Below the pieces are notes generated by a model. The model did no database searches. It had not been told where the DNA came from and worked only from the letters and a program-made list of their open reading frames with translations. From Brucella rhizosphaerae (GTDB lineage: Bacteria > Pseudomonadota > Alphaproteobacteria > Rhizobiales > Rhizobiaceae): 64,000 nt of DNA. Position 1 is the first letter of the stretch, and every line of letters starts with the position of its first letter. Below, one piece after another: positions 55,602 through 63,755 of the stretch. A program made the position numbers and the translations under genes. The stretch lies in assembly GCF_002252475.1 (NCBI RefSeq), contig NZ_NNRK01000035.1:124001-188000 (forward strand), in the 5' to 3' direction.

Positions 55602-55616
55602 TGACTAGTTTAATCA
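55602..55616 (+). promoter_or_regulatory. Candidate IRO box before fecI-like gene
   Basis: TGA (55602-55604), nine bases, TCA (55614-55616), the pattern described for RirA operators in rhizobia. It lies 63 bp before the sigma-factor start, in an A+T-rich segment likely to hold the promoter. It is the second such site before an iron gene here (see 10010). Confidence 0.5.
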
Positions 55617-55678
55617 TATATAACAGTAAGAGATAACGCTGCTACAGCAGGCGTGCCAGGGGATTTTGTAATCGGCCC

Positions 55679-56245
55679 ATGCCGGACCGATGCCGTGAAA
55701 TTTGCGCTTTTCGAATGAGTTTCGATCTGATGTGGAATCTGCAACGCCTTTTCCAGAACCATGCGCGGGAATTGAACCGCTTTTTCCGGCGCAGGGGACA
55801 CAATGCAGAAACAGCTGCTGATCTTACGCAGGACACGTTTGTCCGTGTGATGTCTGCATCCTCCTCTGGTTCATCCGGGCAATCGGGCAAAGATAACAAT
55901 CCTCGTGCCTATCTCCATCAGGTGGCTCGCAATCTTTCAATTGATCTTTATCGTCGTGAGCGTGTTGTCGAATATGTAAACATGCCGGATGAAGAATGGC
56001 GCCGCATTGCCGATGTGACGCCAACGCCAGAGACGATCGTCTATGACAGGCAGCGCCTTATGATTATTGAGAAAGCTCTTCTTGAGCTGCCCGAACAGAC
56101 CCGTCGGGCCTTTGAACTCCATCGCCTCGATGAAAAGACGATTGCCCAGGTGGCGGGAGAATTGGGCCTGTCTGTATCCCGGACCTGGACGCTCATCAAA
56201 CGAGGCTACGTGCATTTGAGAGCCTGCTTGAATGAAGATGTATAG
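55679..56245 (+). CDS. fecI: FecI-type ECF sigma factor
   Basis: A 188-residue extracytoplasmic-function sigma factor. Region 2 is at residues ~20-90 ('LFQNHARELNRFFRRRGHNAETAADLTQDTFVRVM' then 'NPRAYLHQVARNLSIDLYRRER'), and region 4 at ~120-180 ('LLELPEQTRRAFELHRLDEKTIAQVAGELGLSVSRTWTLIKRGYVHLRACL'). This is the FecI/iron-starvation group. It should direct RNA polymerase to the receptor promoter in response to ligand binding, through FecR. Start may be 55679 or the ATG at 55715. A candidate IRO box lies upstream, so iron would control the amount of sigma factor. Confidence 0.9.
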   Translation: MPDRCREICAFRMSFDLMWNLQRLFQNHARELNRFFRRRGHNAETAADLTQDTFVRVMSASSSGSSGQSGKDNNPRAYLHQVARNLSIDLYRRERVVEYVNMPDEEWRRIADVTPTPETIVYDRQRLMIIEKALLELPEQTRRAFELHRLDEKTIAQVAGELGLSVSRTWTLIKRGYVHLRACLNEDV

Positions 56246-56423
56246 TCGTGGAGCTGCGATCTGAACGAGTATGATCGGGACCCAGGTTCTTTGTTTAAGT
56301 GCGCATCTTGTCCGCGCGCGGGAGAGAAAATTCTCGCCTTTCATTCGTTACAATCAATAAGAGCTGTTTTATGAGAAGCTGTTCGGCTGCGTGAAGCGGT
56401 TGAACTGGGAGGACTGACGCTGC

Positions 56424-57377
56424 ATGGATGACAAACTGTCGAAAAGCGAAAAGCTGTTCGAGGAGGCTCTGGATATTGTCATCCGCATTCAGGATGACCC
56501 GGACAATCCGGTCGCGCACGATCTTGTCAACCGCTGGCGCGCACGCGGTCCCGAACATGAAGTAGCGTGGCGCGAGGCTATGGAGATCTACGGCATGGCC
56601 GGTAAAGTCATGCAGGATCAACGCCGTGCGAGCCGTGGCCCCAAGATGTCGCGACGCTCGATTTTGACAGGCGGGGCAGCGGGACTCGCCGTTGTTGCAA
56701 GCGGAGCGCTTTTCGGGCCGCAGCTCATATTGCAGGCGCAAGCCGACTATATGACGGCTTCTGCTCAATTACAGGACGTTTCACTCTCTGACGGCAGCAA
56801 GGTAACGCTTGGCCCTGATAGCGCGATCCGCCTGAAGTTCGATGCAAGTGCCCGCCGTGTCGAGCTTCTTTCAGGGATGGCATTTTTCGACGTTAAGCCT
56901 GATTCTGCGCGCCCTTTCAGCGTTGAAACTGGTAATCTGGTAGCGACAGCTTTGGGAACGGCCTTCGATGTGAGCAGTGATGCGGGCTATCTCACGGTTT
57001 CGGTGAACCATGGGCTGGTTGCAGTCAGGCCAACCGGTACGCGCGATACGCTGACACCGCTTGGCGAGGGAGACTGGCTCACTTTCAATGGACAGAACCA
57101 CGATTTTGAACGTGGCAATCGCGATATATCGCAGATCGCCGCATGGCGTCAGGGTATCATTATTGCTGAACGCGATACCATTTCTTCTGTTGTGGCACGC
57201 ATTGCGCGCTGGCAGTCGGGCCGAGTGCTTCTCGCTCAACCGGGTTTCGGAGCGCAAAGGATCAGTGGCGTTTTTGATCTTAATAACCCTGTCTCCGCGC
57301 TTGAGGCGGTTGTCGAGCCCTATGGAGGAAAGGTCCGCCAGATTTCACCTTGGCTGACTGTCATTTCATCGATTTGA
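56424..57377 (+). CDS. fecR: FecR-type transmembrane sigma regulator
   Basis: A 317-residue protein. The cytosolic ~75 residues carry the DUF4880-like opening with conserved Trp ('LVNRWRARGPEHEVAWREA'). One transmembrane segment follows at ~80-100, preceded by 'MSRRSILTGGAAG', a twin-arginine-like motif. The periplasmic FecR domain has 'LSDGSKVTLGPDSAIRLKFDASARRVELLSGMAFFDVKPDSARPFSVETGN' and the C-terminal secretin-like part that contacts the receptor. It holds or activates the sigma factor according to the receptor state. It lies 178 bp after fecI. Confidence 0.9.
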   Translation: MDDKLSKSEKLFEEALDIVIRIQDDPDNPVAHDLVNRWRARGPEHEVAWREAMEIYGMAGKVMQDQRRASRGPKMSRRSILTGGAAGLAVVASGALFGPQLILQAQADYMTASAQLQDVSLSDGSKVTLGPDSAIRLKFDASARRVELLSGMAFFDVKPDSARPFSVETGNLVATALGTAFDVSSDAGYLTVSVNHGLVAVRPTGTRDTLTPLGEGDWLTFNGQNHDFERGNRDISQIAAWRQGIIIAERDTISSVVARIARWQSGRVLLAQPGFGAQRISGVFDLNNPVSALEAVVEPYGGKVRQISPWLTVISSI

Positions 57378-57511
57378 TGATTGCATTTTTATGTAGATTT
57401 TTTTGCTCAGGGGGAGAAAATCGGCGAACCCCACTCGTTTTAAGCAACAGGGTCGGAAGTTAGCTGCTGCCATGCAACCGCCTTTTCACCAATTGATGGA
57501 GTGGTTGAGCG

Positions 57512-60500
57512 ATGGGGCTTCGTGTCGGTAATAGTGTTGTGCGGCGGCTGGGAATGCGAGTTTTGACGGCCACGCTTTTGGGGTCGACATGCATTTATGC
57601 CTTATCCCTTTCTGTAACGGCAAACGCTCAGGCGCAGGCTCAACGGCAGGTTTCGTTCAATATTCCTGCGGGTTCGCTCTCTGCGGCGCTGGCAAGTTTT
57701 GGTCGTCAGGCCGGTATGCAGGTCACTTATCAGCCGCAAATTGCCGCTTCCAGGCAGGCACCGGCTGTATCAGGAAGCATGTCACCGCAAGATGCTTTGT
57801 CACGCGTCCTGTCCGGGTCGAGCCTTTCCTATCGTTTCACCGGGAGCAATACGGTCGCTCTTTCCGAACGGTCGGCAGCAGTGCAAGCCCCTCTGGCAGC
57901 CGACGGTACGACTTTGCTTGATACGATCACCGTCACGGGTGGAAGCGGTGCGGTCGCAGCCGATGCTCCATATTACACCGCCGCACCGACATCTTATATT
58001 GCATCTGAAACCATCGAACGTTTTCGCGGCTCAAGCCCGGCTGATATTTTCCGGGGCACACCGGGTGTGATGTCCGGCGAAGCGCGTAATGGTGCGGGTT
58101 CCGTAGACGTCAACATTCGCGGTATGCAGGGCATGGGTCGTGTTGCAACTACCATCGATGGCGCGGAAAACAGCGTGACGGTCTATCAGGGTTATCAGGG
58201 ACTTTCCAACCGCACTTATATCGATCCTGATCTGATCGCAGGCATCGATATCAACAAGGGGTCGGATGCATCATCGCGCGGTATCGCAGGCAACGTCGCT
58301 ATCCGAACCCTTGATGCTGACGATATCGTTAAGGAAGGCGATAGTTGGGGAATGCGTGTGAAGGGTGAGTACGGATCAAATTCCTCCTCGCCTCATGCGG
58401 GTGCCAAAGGTGGATATGCATGGCCGTATTCGCCGAGCAATGTTCCGGAGGTGGTTGGGTCGCCAGACGGAATGGATCGACCGTCGTTCCTCACCCCGAC
58501 CAACGGTTCTGCCAGTGTTGTTGCTGCGATAAAGGAAGAGAACTACGACATCTTCGCGGGCTATGCCTACCGCAAGCGCGGCAATTATCACGCAGGCAAA
58601 CATGGCCCTGCAGCAAATCCAGTGAATATCGGTCCTGCCACGACCTGTAATTCGTCCGGTTCCTGGTGCCAGAACTGGCCCGAATATATCGAAAATGGCG
58701 GACTTACGAATTATCGTGCAGGCGAAGAAATTCTCAATACGCAGCTTGAAACAAAATCCTTCCTGACAAAAGCGACGCTTCGTTTTGATGGCGGTCACAC
58801 GCTGAAACTTGGCTATACGGGTTTCCGTGGCGAGGCTGGCGATTTGTTGGCATCCCGCTTTACAGGGGACCGCTCTCAGCCGGTGCAGCAGGACCTTACG
58901 TCCGGCACGAAGCTCGATACAGGCACCATGCGTTATTATTGGAACCCTGATGACAATGAGCTCATCGATCTGAAGGCCAATCTCTGGGTAACGAAGCTGG
59001 AACTGCGTAATCCGCGGCGCGGCAACATGATACCGACATCGGAGTCGCTCGGTCTTTCGCCAGATTTCCGCACGGGATCGAATACGATTATGTGGGGCGG
59101 AGATGTTAACAATAAATCCAAGTTCTCGTTTGGGGATTATGGTGATCTCGATCTGAATTACGGCGTCTCTTATATCAGGGAGGATACACGTCCGAGCAAC
59201 TATACCAACGAGCTTGAAGGCTGGCTTAATCTGCGCGATGCCTATCGCGATGAACTTGGTATCTTCACCAAGGCAGCCTATAAGCCAGTGGACTGGCTGA
59301 CACTGAATGCCGGCCTGCGCTATTCGCATTATTGGTCGCATGACCGGCGCACAGAGGCCAATAGTGACGCACAGATCAATACCGAACCAAACCGTGATTC
59401 AGGTGGCTTCAGCCCATCGATTGGCGTCACGGTCGAGCCGTTCGATGGCAGTCAGCTTTATGTGAACTATTCCAATGCGCTGCGGTATCCGAGCCTGTTT
59501 GAATCTGTGTCGGCATTCACCATCATTCCGAATACCAGCTTGCAGCCGGAACGCTCCAGCAATTGGGAAGTGGGTGCCAACTTCACCAAGGATGGTCTGC
59601 TCAATGATGACGACCGAGGCATGGTTAAGTTCGGTTACTTCAACTGGGACGTCAAAGATTATGTGGCGCGCGCATTCCGCGATTTCTACGACGATGGCGG
59701 TAATTTTTCCTTCTCCGGTATGCAGGTCTACAATATCGACCGTGCACGCTTCTCAGGCCTTGAATTCTCAAGCCGCTATGAGGCCGGTGGATTTACCGCT
59801 GATTTCGCGGCAAACTATTATCTCGATGTAGAGTTTTGCCGCACATCCGACACATGCGGAAACAAGTCGCTCTATGGTGATTATGCCACCAATCAGGTAC
59901 CGCCAAAATATACGGTCGATCTTACCGTTTCCCAGAAAATGCTGGAAGACAGACTGACCCTTGGTGGCCGCGTTTCCTATGTTGGTCCACGTGCTATCGG
60001 TCATGGCGATGTCACGGCAGTCGGTGCAAGTGAGTTCATTTCGCAGACGCGCTGGAAGCCTTACACGCTGATCGATGTGTTTGCTGAATATAAGATCAAT
60101 AACAGTCTGACAGCGACGGCTCGCATCGAAAATCTGACGGATCAGTATTATGTTGATCCGCTGGGTCTGGTGAACCAGCCGGGACCGGGCCGCACTTTCT
60201 ATGCAGGGCTTACGAGCAATTTCGGTGGCGATCAGCGTTTGCCGCAGCTTTCGCCATTTTCGCGCTCGCAAGGCGGCGCGCCGGGCATCGACTGGACTGG
60301 CTTCTATGGCGGTGTTCACGCTGGTATGACATCCGGGCGTACATGGGGAACCACGACGGCATTTGACGGCACGGCTGATCCGATTTCTGGTAGTGAATCT
60401 GCGGATCGTGGCTTTGGAAACTCAGCGCTTTTCGGTGTACAGGCTGGCTATAATTATCAGTTCAACAACCGCGTGGTCATCGGCATCGAAGCTGACGTGA

Positions 60501-61135
60501 GCAAGACCCGTCTGAAGGGCACACAGGCAGCTTATATGCAGGAAGACTGGATCGCTGCACAGCAAGACATTGCCGGTATTCAAGCCAATACCCATTATGA
60601 AATCGACTGGACGGGGTCTATTCGTGGGCGCCTTGGCTATGCGCTCGATAACCGCTGGCTTGTCTACGGCACGGCAGGTGTTGCGTTCGCACATGAAAAG
60701 CAGACCCGCGACCAGTATCGTTATGCGGAAGATATTCTGGGTAAGCCGAACTCGAGCCTGTTTTTTGTCGATAAGCAGTCTGGAACACGGGCAGGCGTTA
60801 CAGTTGGCGGTGGCGTGGAATATGCAATCAACGACCGCTGGTCGGTGAACGCCGATTATACCTACAGCCGCTTCGGCAATCGCAGTTTCAATTTCGAAAA
60901 TGCGCGTGCGGGCACTGGTGGTAACTATACAATCAGAGAGCAGACGGGCGTGGAAGTTACACCGCCTGAACCATTCCTGTGCGAAATTTTGGGAGGTTCC
61001 TTCTGCGAACCAACTGAAACACCCGTCTACAAGTATACGGAGCACACTGGCAGCTCGAATGTCGTAAATGGCCGCAAAGCTTCCAATTCTCTCGACACTC
61101 ATACGGTCAAGCTGGGGCTCAACTTCCACTTCTGA
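57512..61135 (+). CDS. TonB-dependent receptor fused to an Omp25-like barrel
   Basis: A 1207-residue outer-membrane protein. A signal peptide ends near residue 42 ('SVTANAQAQ'). The STN signalling domain (about 45-125) has 'FNIPAGSLSAALASFGRQAGMQVTYQP' and 'GSMSPQDALSRVLSGSSLSYRF'. The plug follows ('DINKGSDASSRGIAGNVAIRTL'), then the barrel, whose last strand 'GPGRTFYAGLTSNFG' is near residue 905. After a ~15-residue linker comes a second barrel of ~280 residues that opens 'IDWTGFYGGVHAGM', carries 'GVQAGYNYQFNNRVVIGIEAD' and ends 'HTVKLGLNFHF', as in Omp25/Omp31 proteins. Heme is the likely ligand, since heme oxygenase follows. STN fits control by FecI/FecR. Ordinary receptors lack the second barrel. 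Confidence 0.88.
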   Translation: MGLRVGNSVVRRLGMRVLTATLLGSTCIYALSLSVTANAQAQAQRQVSFNIPAGSLSAALASFGRQAGMQVTYQPQIAASRQAPAVSGSMSPQDALSRVLSGSSLSYRFTGSNTVALSERSAAVQAPLAADGTTLLDTITVTGGSGAVAADAPYYTAAPTSYIASETIERFRGSSPADIFRGTPGVMSGEARNGAGSVDVNIRGMQGMGRVATTIDGAENSVTVYQGYQGLSNRTYIDPDLIAGIDINKGSDASSRGIAGNVAIRTLDADDIVKEGDSWGMRVKGEYGSNSSSPHAGAKGGYAWPYSPSNVPEVVGSPDGMDRPSFLTPTNGSASVVAAIKEENYDIFAGYAYRKRGNYHAGKHGPAANPVNIGPATTCNSSGSWCQNWPEYIENGGLTNYRAGEEILNTQLETKSFLTKATLRFDGGHTLKLGYTGFRGEAGDLLASRFTGDRSQPVQQDLTSGTKLDTGTMRYYWNPDDNELIDLKANLWVTKLELRNPRRGNMIPTSESLGLSPDFRTGSNTIMWGGDVNNKSKFSFGDYGDLDLNYGVSYIREDTRPSNYTNELEGWLNLRDAYRDELGIFTKAAYKPVDWLTLNAGLRYSHYWSHDRRTEANSDAQINTEPNRDSGGFSPSIGVTVEPFDGSQLYVNYSNALRYPSLFESVSAFTIIPNTSLQPERSSNWEVGANFTKDGLLNDDDRGMVKFGYFNWDVKDYVARAFRDFYDDGGNFSFSGMQVYNIDRARFSGLEFSSRYEAGGFTADFAANYYLDVEFCRTSDTCGNKSLYGDYATNQVPPKYTVDLTVSQKMLEDRLTLGGRVSYVGPRAIGHGDVTAVGASEFISQTRWKPYTLIDVFAEYKINNSLTATARIENLTDQYYVDPLGLVNQPGPGRTFYAGLTSNFGGDQRLPQLSPFSRSQGGAPGIDWTGFYGGVHAGMTSGRTWGTTTAFDGTADPISGSESADRGFGNSALFGVQAGYNYQFNNRVVIGIEADVSKTRLKGTQAAYMQEDWIAAQQDIAGIQANTHYEIDWTGSIRGRLGYALDNRWLVYGTAGVAFAHEKQTRDQYRYAEDILGKPNSSLFFVDKQSGTRAGVTVGGGVEYAINDRWSVNADYTYSRFGNRSFNFENARAGTGGNYTIREQTGVEVTPPEPFLCEILGGSFCEPTETPVYKYTEHTGSSNVVNGRKASNSLDTHTVKLGLNFHF

Positions 61136-61282
61136 TTGATTTGAAGTGCGTCATTTTGTGCAAAGGCAGATTTTTTTGCCTTTCCATTGCAAAAAACAGC
61201 TCCCTCAATCGTCTTAGTAATGAGAAAGGCTTGCGTCTGCTGCATATTGGCCAGACCTCGCCTGCCAACAGGGATATACCAC

Positions 61283-61900
61283 ATGACTGACGCCAACGTC
61301 CTTGAGCAACCGATTGCTCTTCCTCGTTCGAAACGCCTGAAGGCGCGCACGACGGGGACGCATGAACGCCTTGATCAGAGCATTATGGCAGGCGATCCAT
61401 TTGCCAGCCGTGAACGTTATGCGTTGTTTGTAGAGGTTCAGTATCAGTTCCATCGCGATATAGATGCACTCTACGATGTTGCGGCGCTCGATGCGTTGCT
61501 GCCGGATTTGCAAGGTCGTCGTCGTTGCGGGCTTGTGGGGCAGGACTTGATTGATCTTGGCGCAGACCTCCCGGCAGCTGACGGTTCTCTTGCTTTTTCA
61601 GCAGGCGAGGATGTCGATCTGCCGACTGCTCTGGGCTGGCTTTATGTCGCTGAAGGCTCCAACCTTGGCGCGGCATTTTTGCTCAAGGAAGCCTTGAAGC
61701 TTGGTTTGTCGGACCAACTTGGCGCCCGTCATCTGGCTGGTGCGCCGGAAGGTCGAGGTTTGCATTGGCGCAGCTTCACCGCAGCTCTCGACGAGATTGA
61801 GCTAACCGATGCGGAAGAGGAGCGTGTTGTTGCGGGGGCGGAAACCGCCTTTCGCCGCGTTCACGAACTGGTGCGGACAATCTTTCATGACCGGCTCTGA
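61283..61900 (+). CDS. Biliverdin-forming heme oxygenase
   Basis: A 205-residue heme oxygenase of the bacterial HemO/BphO group, which opens the heme ring to release iron, CO and biliverdin in the cytosol. The ATG at 61283 fits; an open frame to a TTG at 61187 covers the leader. The likely proximal His is in 'TTGTHERLDQSIM' near residue 25. The distal helix has 'ALGWLYVAEGSNLGAAFLL', with the conserved Gly and Ser residues of the family, near residue 130. It is 147 bp downstream of the double-barrel receptor and reads into the membrane-protein gene. Confidence 0.85.
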   Translation: MTDANVLEQPIALPRSKRLKARTTGTHERLDQSIMAGDPFASRERYALFVEVQYQFHRDIDALYDVAALDALLPDLQGRRRCGLVGQDLIDLGADLPAADGSLAFSAGEDVDLPTALGWLYVAEGSNLGAAFLLKEALKLGLSDQLGARHLAGAPEGRGLHWRSFTAALDEIELTDAEEERVVAGAETAFRRVHELVRTIFHDRL

Positions 61901-61928
61901 TCAGATATCTGCGGGGCGTGAGGCTGCT

Positions 61929-62342
61929 ATGTCCTGTCGCCACGCCACCTATCCCGATGAACGTCAGCGAGCTGGCTATCTCGCACTGGGGCTTTTGTTG
62001 GTTGCTGCGGCCTTGGTCGGCTCACATGTCCGGCTGATGCCTTCAGCCTTGTTTGTCTTCGTTGCGTTGCTTTGTTTTTTGCAGCTCTCATCCAAAGCCC
62101 TGTGCTGGCTGGAGACAAACAGGATCACGCGCCGTCTTATCGATACGTGGCGCAGGCTTGGCACGTGGCCTCGGTTGTTCAGGCTCTACCTGCTCGCTGT
62201 TCCTGCTGTGATCTGTCTGGCAGCGCTGGCATTCGGACCTCGTGCGCTGTGTCTGGAGTTTGTCATCAACGGAATACTGTGTGCGGGCCTGTTGCTCTTT
62301 GTGGGGCCTCAACGCCGTCAGACAAAACACGTGACTAAATAA
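61929..62342 (+). CDS. Small membrane protein of the heme locus
   Basis: A 137-residue protein of unknown family. Three or four hydrophobic helices ('YLALGLLLVAAALVG', 'PSALFVFVALLCFLQLSS', 'LLAVPAVICLAALAF', 'FVINGILCAGLLLFVG') are separated by short basic loops, so it is an inner-membrane protein. The ATG at 61929 has 'gagg' upstream; an ATG at 61887 overlapping the heme oxygenase end is also possible. It lies between heme oxygenase and the Rrf2 gene and is probably cotranscribed with them. Function is unknown. Confidence 0.65.
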   Translation: MSCRHATYPDERQRAGYLALGLLLVAAALVGSHVRLMPSALFVFVALLCFLQLSSKALCWLETNRITRRLIDTWRRLGTWPRLFRLYLLAVPAVICLAALAFGPRALCLEFVINGILCAGLLLFVGPQRRQTKHVTK

Positions 62343-62353
62343 AGATTGTTGTG

Positions 62354-62863
62354 ATGCGATTTACCCGACAGGCTGAGCTTTCGATAGAATTTCTCGTTCT
62401 TTGCGCTCGGGCATCTGCCGGAAGTGCCGTCACCACGCGCACGGCGGCAGAAGCAACCGGCACGACGAAAGATCATGCAGCCCAGATCGTATCCGAGCTT
62501 ATTCATCACGGGTTTCTGGTTGGTACGCGAGGGCGGGGTGGCGGTATTCGGCTGGCGCGACTGCCCAGGTCGATCAATGTAGGCACGGTGCTGCGTCTGA
62601 TGCAGCCGGGCTTTGATGAGCAGGCAGCAAAGGAGAGCGCATCAGGCTCTGCATTCGGCATGCTGCTGCAAGCGGCGATGCGCTCCTTTGTGGCAGCATT
62701 TGACGATTTCACCATTGCCGATCTTGCGATTGAAAGCAGCGACGGACGGCTGGCCTGTCTTGATTGCGATCTGCGAACGCTGATCAATCACGGGCAGATG
62801 CTGTCTGAGCTGCGGCGCAGAGGCGATTACACCGATGCGCCTGCCTGGGCTGGCGTATCATGA
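62354..62863 (+). CDS. Rrf2-family regulator lacking the cluster cysteines
   Basis: A 169-residue Rrf2-type winged-helix protein. It has the expected order: 'MRFTRQAELSIEFLVLCA', the recognition region 'TAAEATGTTKDHAAQIVSELIHHGFLVGTRGRGGGIRLAR' and 'SINVGTVLRLM'. In RirA, NsrR and IscR three cysteines for an Fe-S cluster follow this point. Here that stretch reads 'PGFDEQAAKESASGSAF', without any cysteine; only 'ACLDCDL' near residue 137 has two. It therefore probably does not carry the usual cluster and may sense something else, perhaps heme or redox state. A GTG at 62351 is an alternative start. The stop overlaps tonB (ATGA). Confidence 0.78.
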   Translation: MRFTRQAELSIEFLVLCARASAGSAVTTRTAAEATGTTKDHAAQIVSELIHHGFLVGTRGRGGGIRLARLPRSINVGTVLRLMQPGFDEQAAKESASGSAFGMLLQAAMRSFVAAFDDFTIADLAIESSDGRLACLDCDLRTLINHGQMLSELRRRGDYTDAPAWAGVS

Positions 62864-63717
62864 ACGGGGCTACCGATAGCAAGGGTCTGCGCGGAGGCGC
62901 AAGGGAGCTTGCACTTTGGGCGGGGGCGAGCGTGCTCGTGCTATCTTTGCATATGGGGGCTGCGATGTGGCTTCTGCGTAAGCCGGAAATGATGGCGGCC
63001 GACAATGCACCACCAGCCGCGATCATGATTGAACTCGCTGAAACACCGGAAGCATCTGAGACCGAAGAAAACGAGATAACACCCGACGAGGTGATGTCCG
63101 ACGCAAGTGCTGCGGCTGAGAAAGTTGAAGAGGCGGTTGACGAGCCTGAGGTCGAGCAGGAATTGGTTCAGGACGAGCCGGAGCCTGTCGAAGAAGAGCC
63201 GCAAGAAGAAATGACTCAGCTCGACAAGGTCGAGGTTCCGCTGCCGGTCGCAAAGCCAAAACCACCGGAACCCAGGAAAGAAATCGTCAGGAAGGAAGAG
63301 CCAAAGAAGAAGCCGGTCAAGCAGCGCCAGCAGGAGCAGGCATCATCCAGGCAAGCCGTCAAGGCACAGGCGCAAGTGGCACAATCCAACCGTACTGCGG
63401 CACGACAAACGGCTTCCGGCCTGTTTGCTTCATCCATGACGCCAGCGCGTTGGCAGTCGCGCCTGATGGCGCATCTGGAGCGTCGCAAGAAGTATCCTTC
63501 CGGTGCAAAATCGCGTCGGGAAGAGGGGGTGGTTTATGTTCGCTTCCGCATCGACGATACCGGCAAAGTACTGTCGGCTGCACTTGCACGATCGTCAGGT
63601 TGGCCGGAGCTCGATGAAGAAGTGCTCTCGCTTGTAAAGCGCGCGTCACCTGTGCCAGCCCCGCCGCCTGATGTGAATAAAACAATCACGGCGCCAGTCA
63701 AATTCAGCAGACGATAA
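62860..63717 (+). CDS. tonB: TonB energy transducer
   Basis: A 285-residue protein with the classic TonB plan: a short cytosolic start, one uncleaved transmembrane helix ('LALWAGASVLVLSLHMGAAMWLL', residues ~14-38), an acidic Glu/Pro-rich stretch, a Pro/Lys-rich stretch, and a C-terminal TonB domain ('MAHLERRKKYPSGAKSRREEGVVYVRFRIDDTGKVLSAALARSSGWPELDEEVLSL'). It carries energy from ExbB/D, not encoded here, to the outer-membrane receptors on either side. It is translationally coupled to the Rrf2 gene. Confidence 0.93.
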   Translation: MNGATDSKGLRGGARELALWAGASVLVLSLHMGAAMWLLRKPEMMAADNAPPAAIMIELAETPEASETEENEITPDEVMSDASAAAEKVEEAVDEPEVEQELVQDEPEPVEEEPQEEMTQLDKVEVPLPVAKPKPPEPRKEIVRKEEPKKKPVKQRQQEQASSRQAVKAQAQVAQSNRTAARQTASGLFASSMTPARWQSRLMAHLERRKKYPSGAKSRREEGVVYVRFRIDDTGKVLSAALARSSGWPELDEEVLSLVKRASPVPAPPPDVNKTITAPVKFSRR

Positions 63718-63720
63718 GCA

Positions 63721-63749
63721 GATACGCCGAAAAAAATTTCCGGCGTATC
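63721..63749. terminator. Bidirectional terminator tonB / receptor
   Basis: 'gatacgccg' (63721-63729) and 'cggcgtatc' (63741-63749) pair perfectly across an A/T-rich loop. It separates convergent genes and could end both transcripts. Confidence 0.75.
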
Positions 63750-63755
63750 TTCATG

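Noticed and set aside
56246-56423. 'gtgcgcatcttgtccg' as a further dispersed repeat copy
   Set aside because: Only a short part matches; no second arm is seen, so it was not listed as a repeat.
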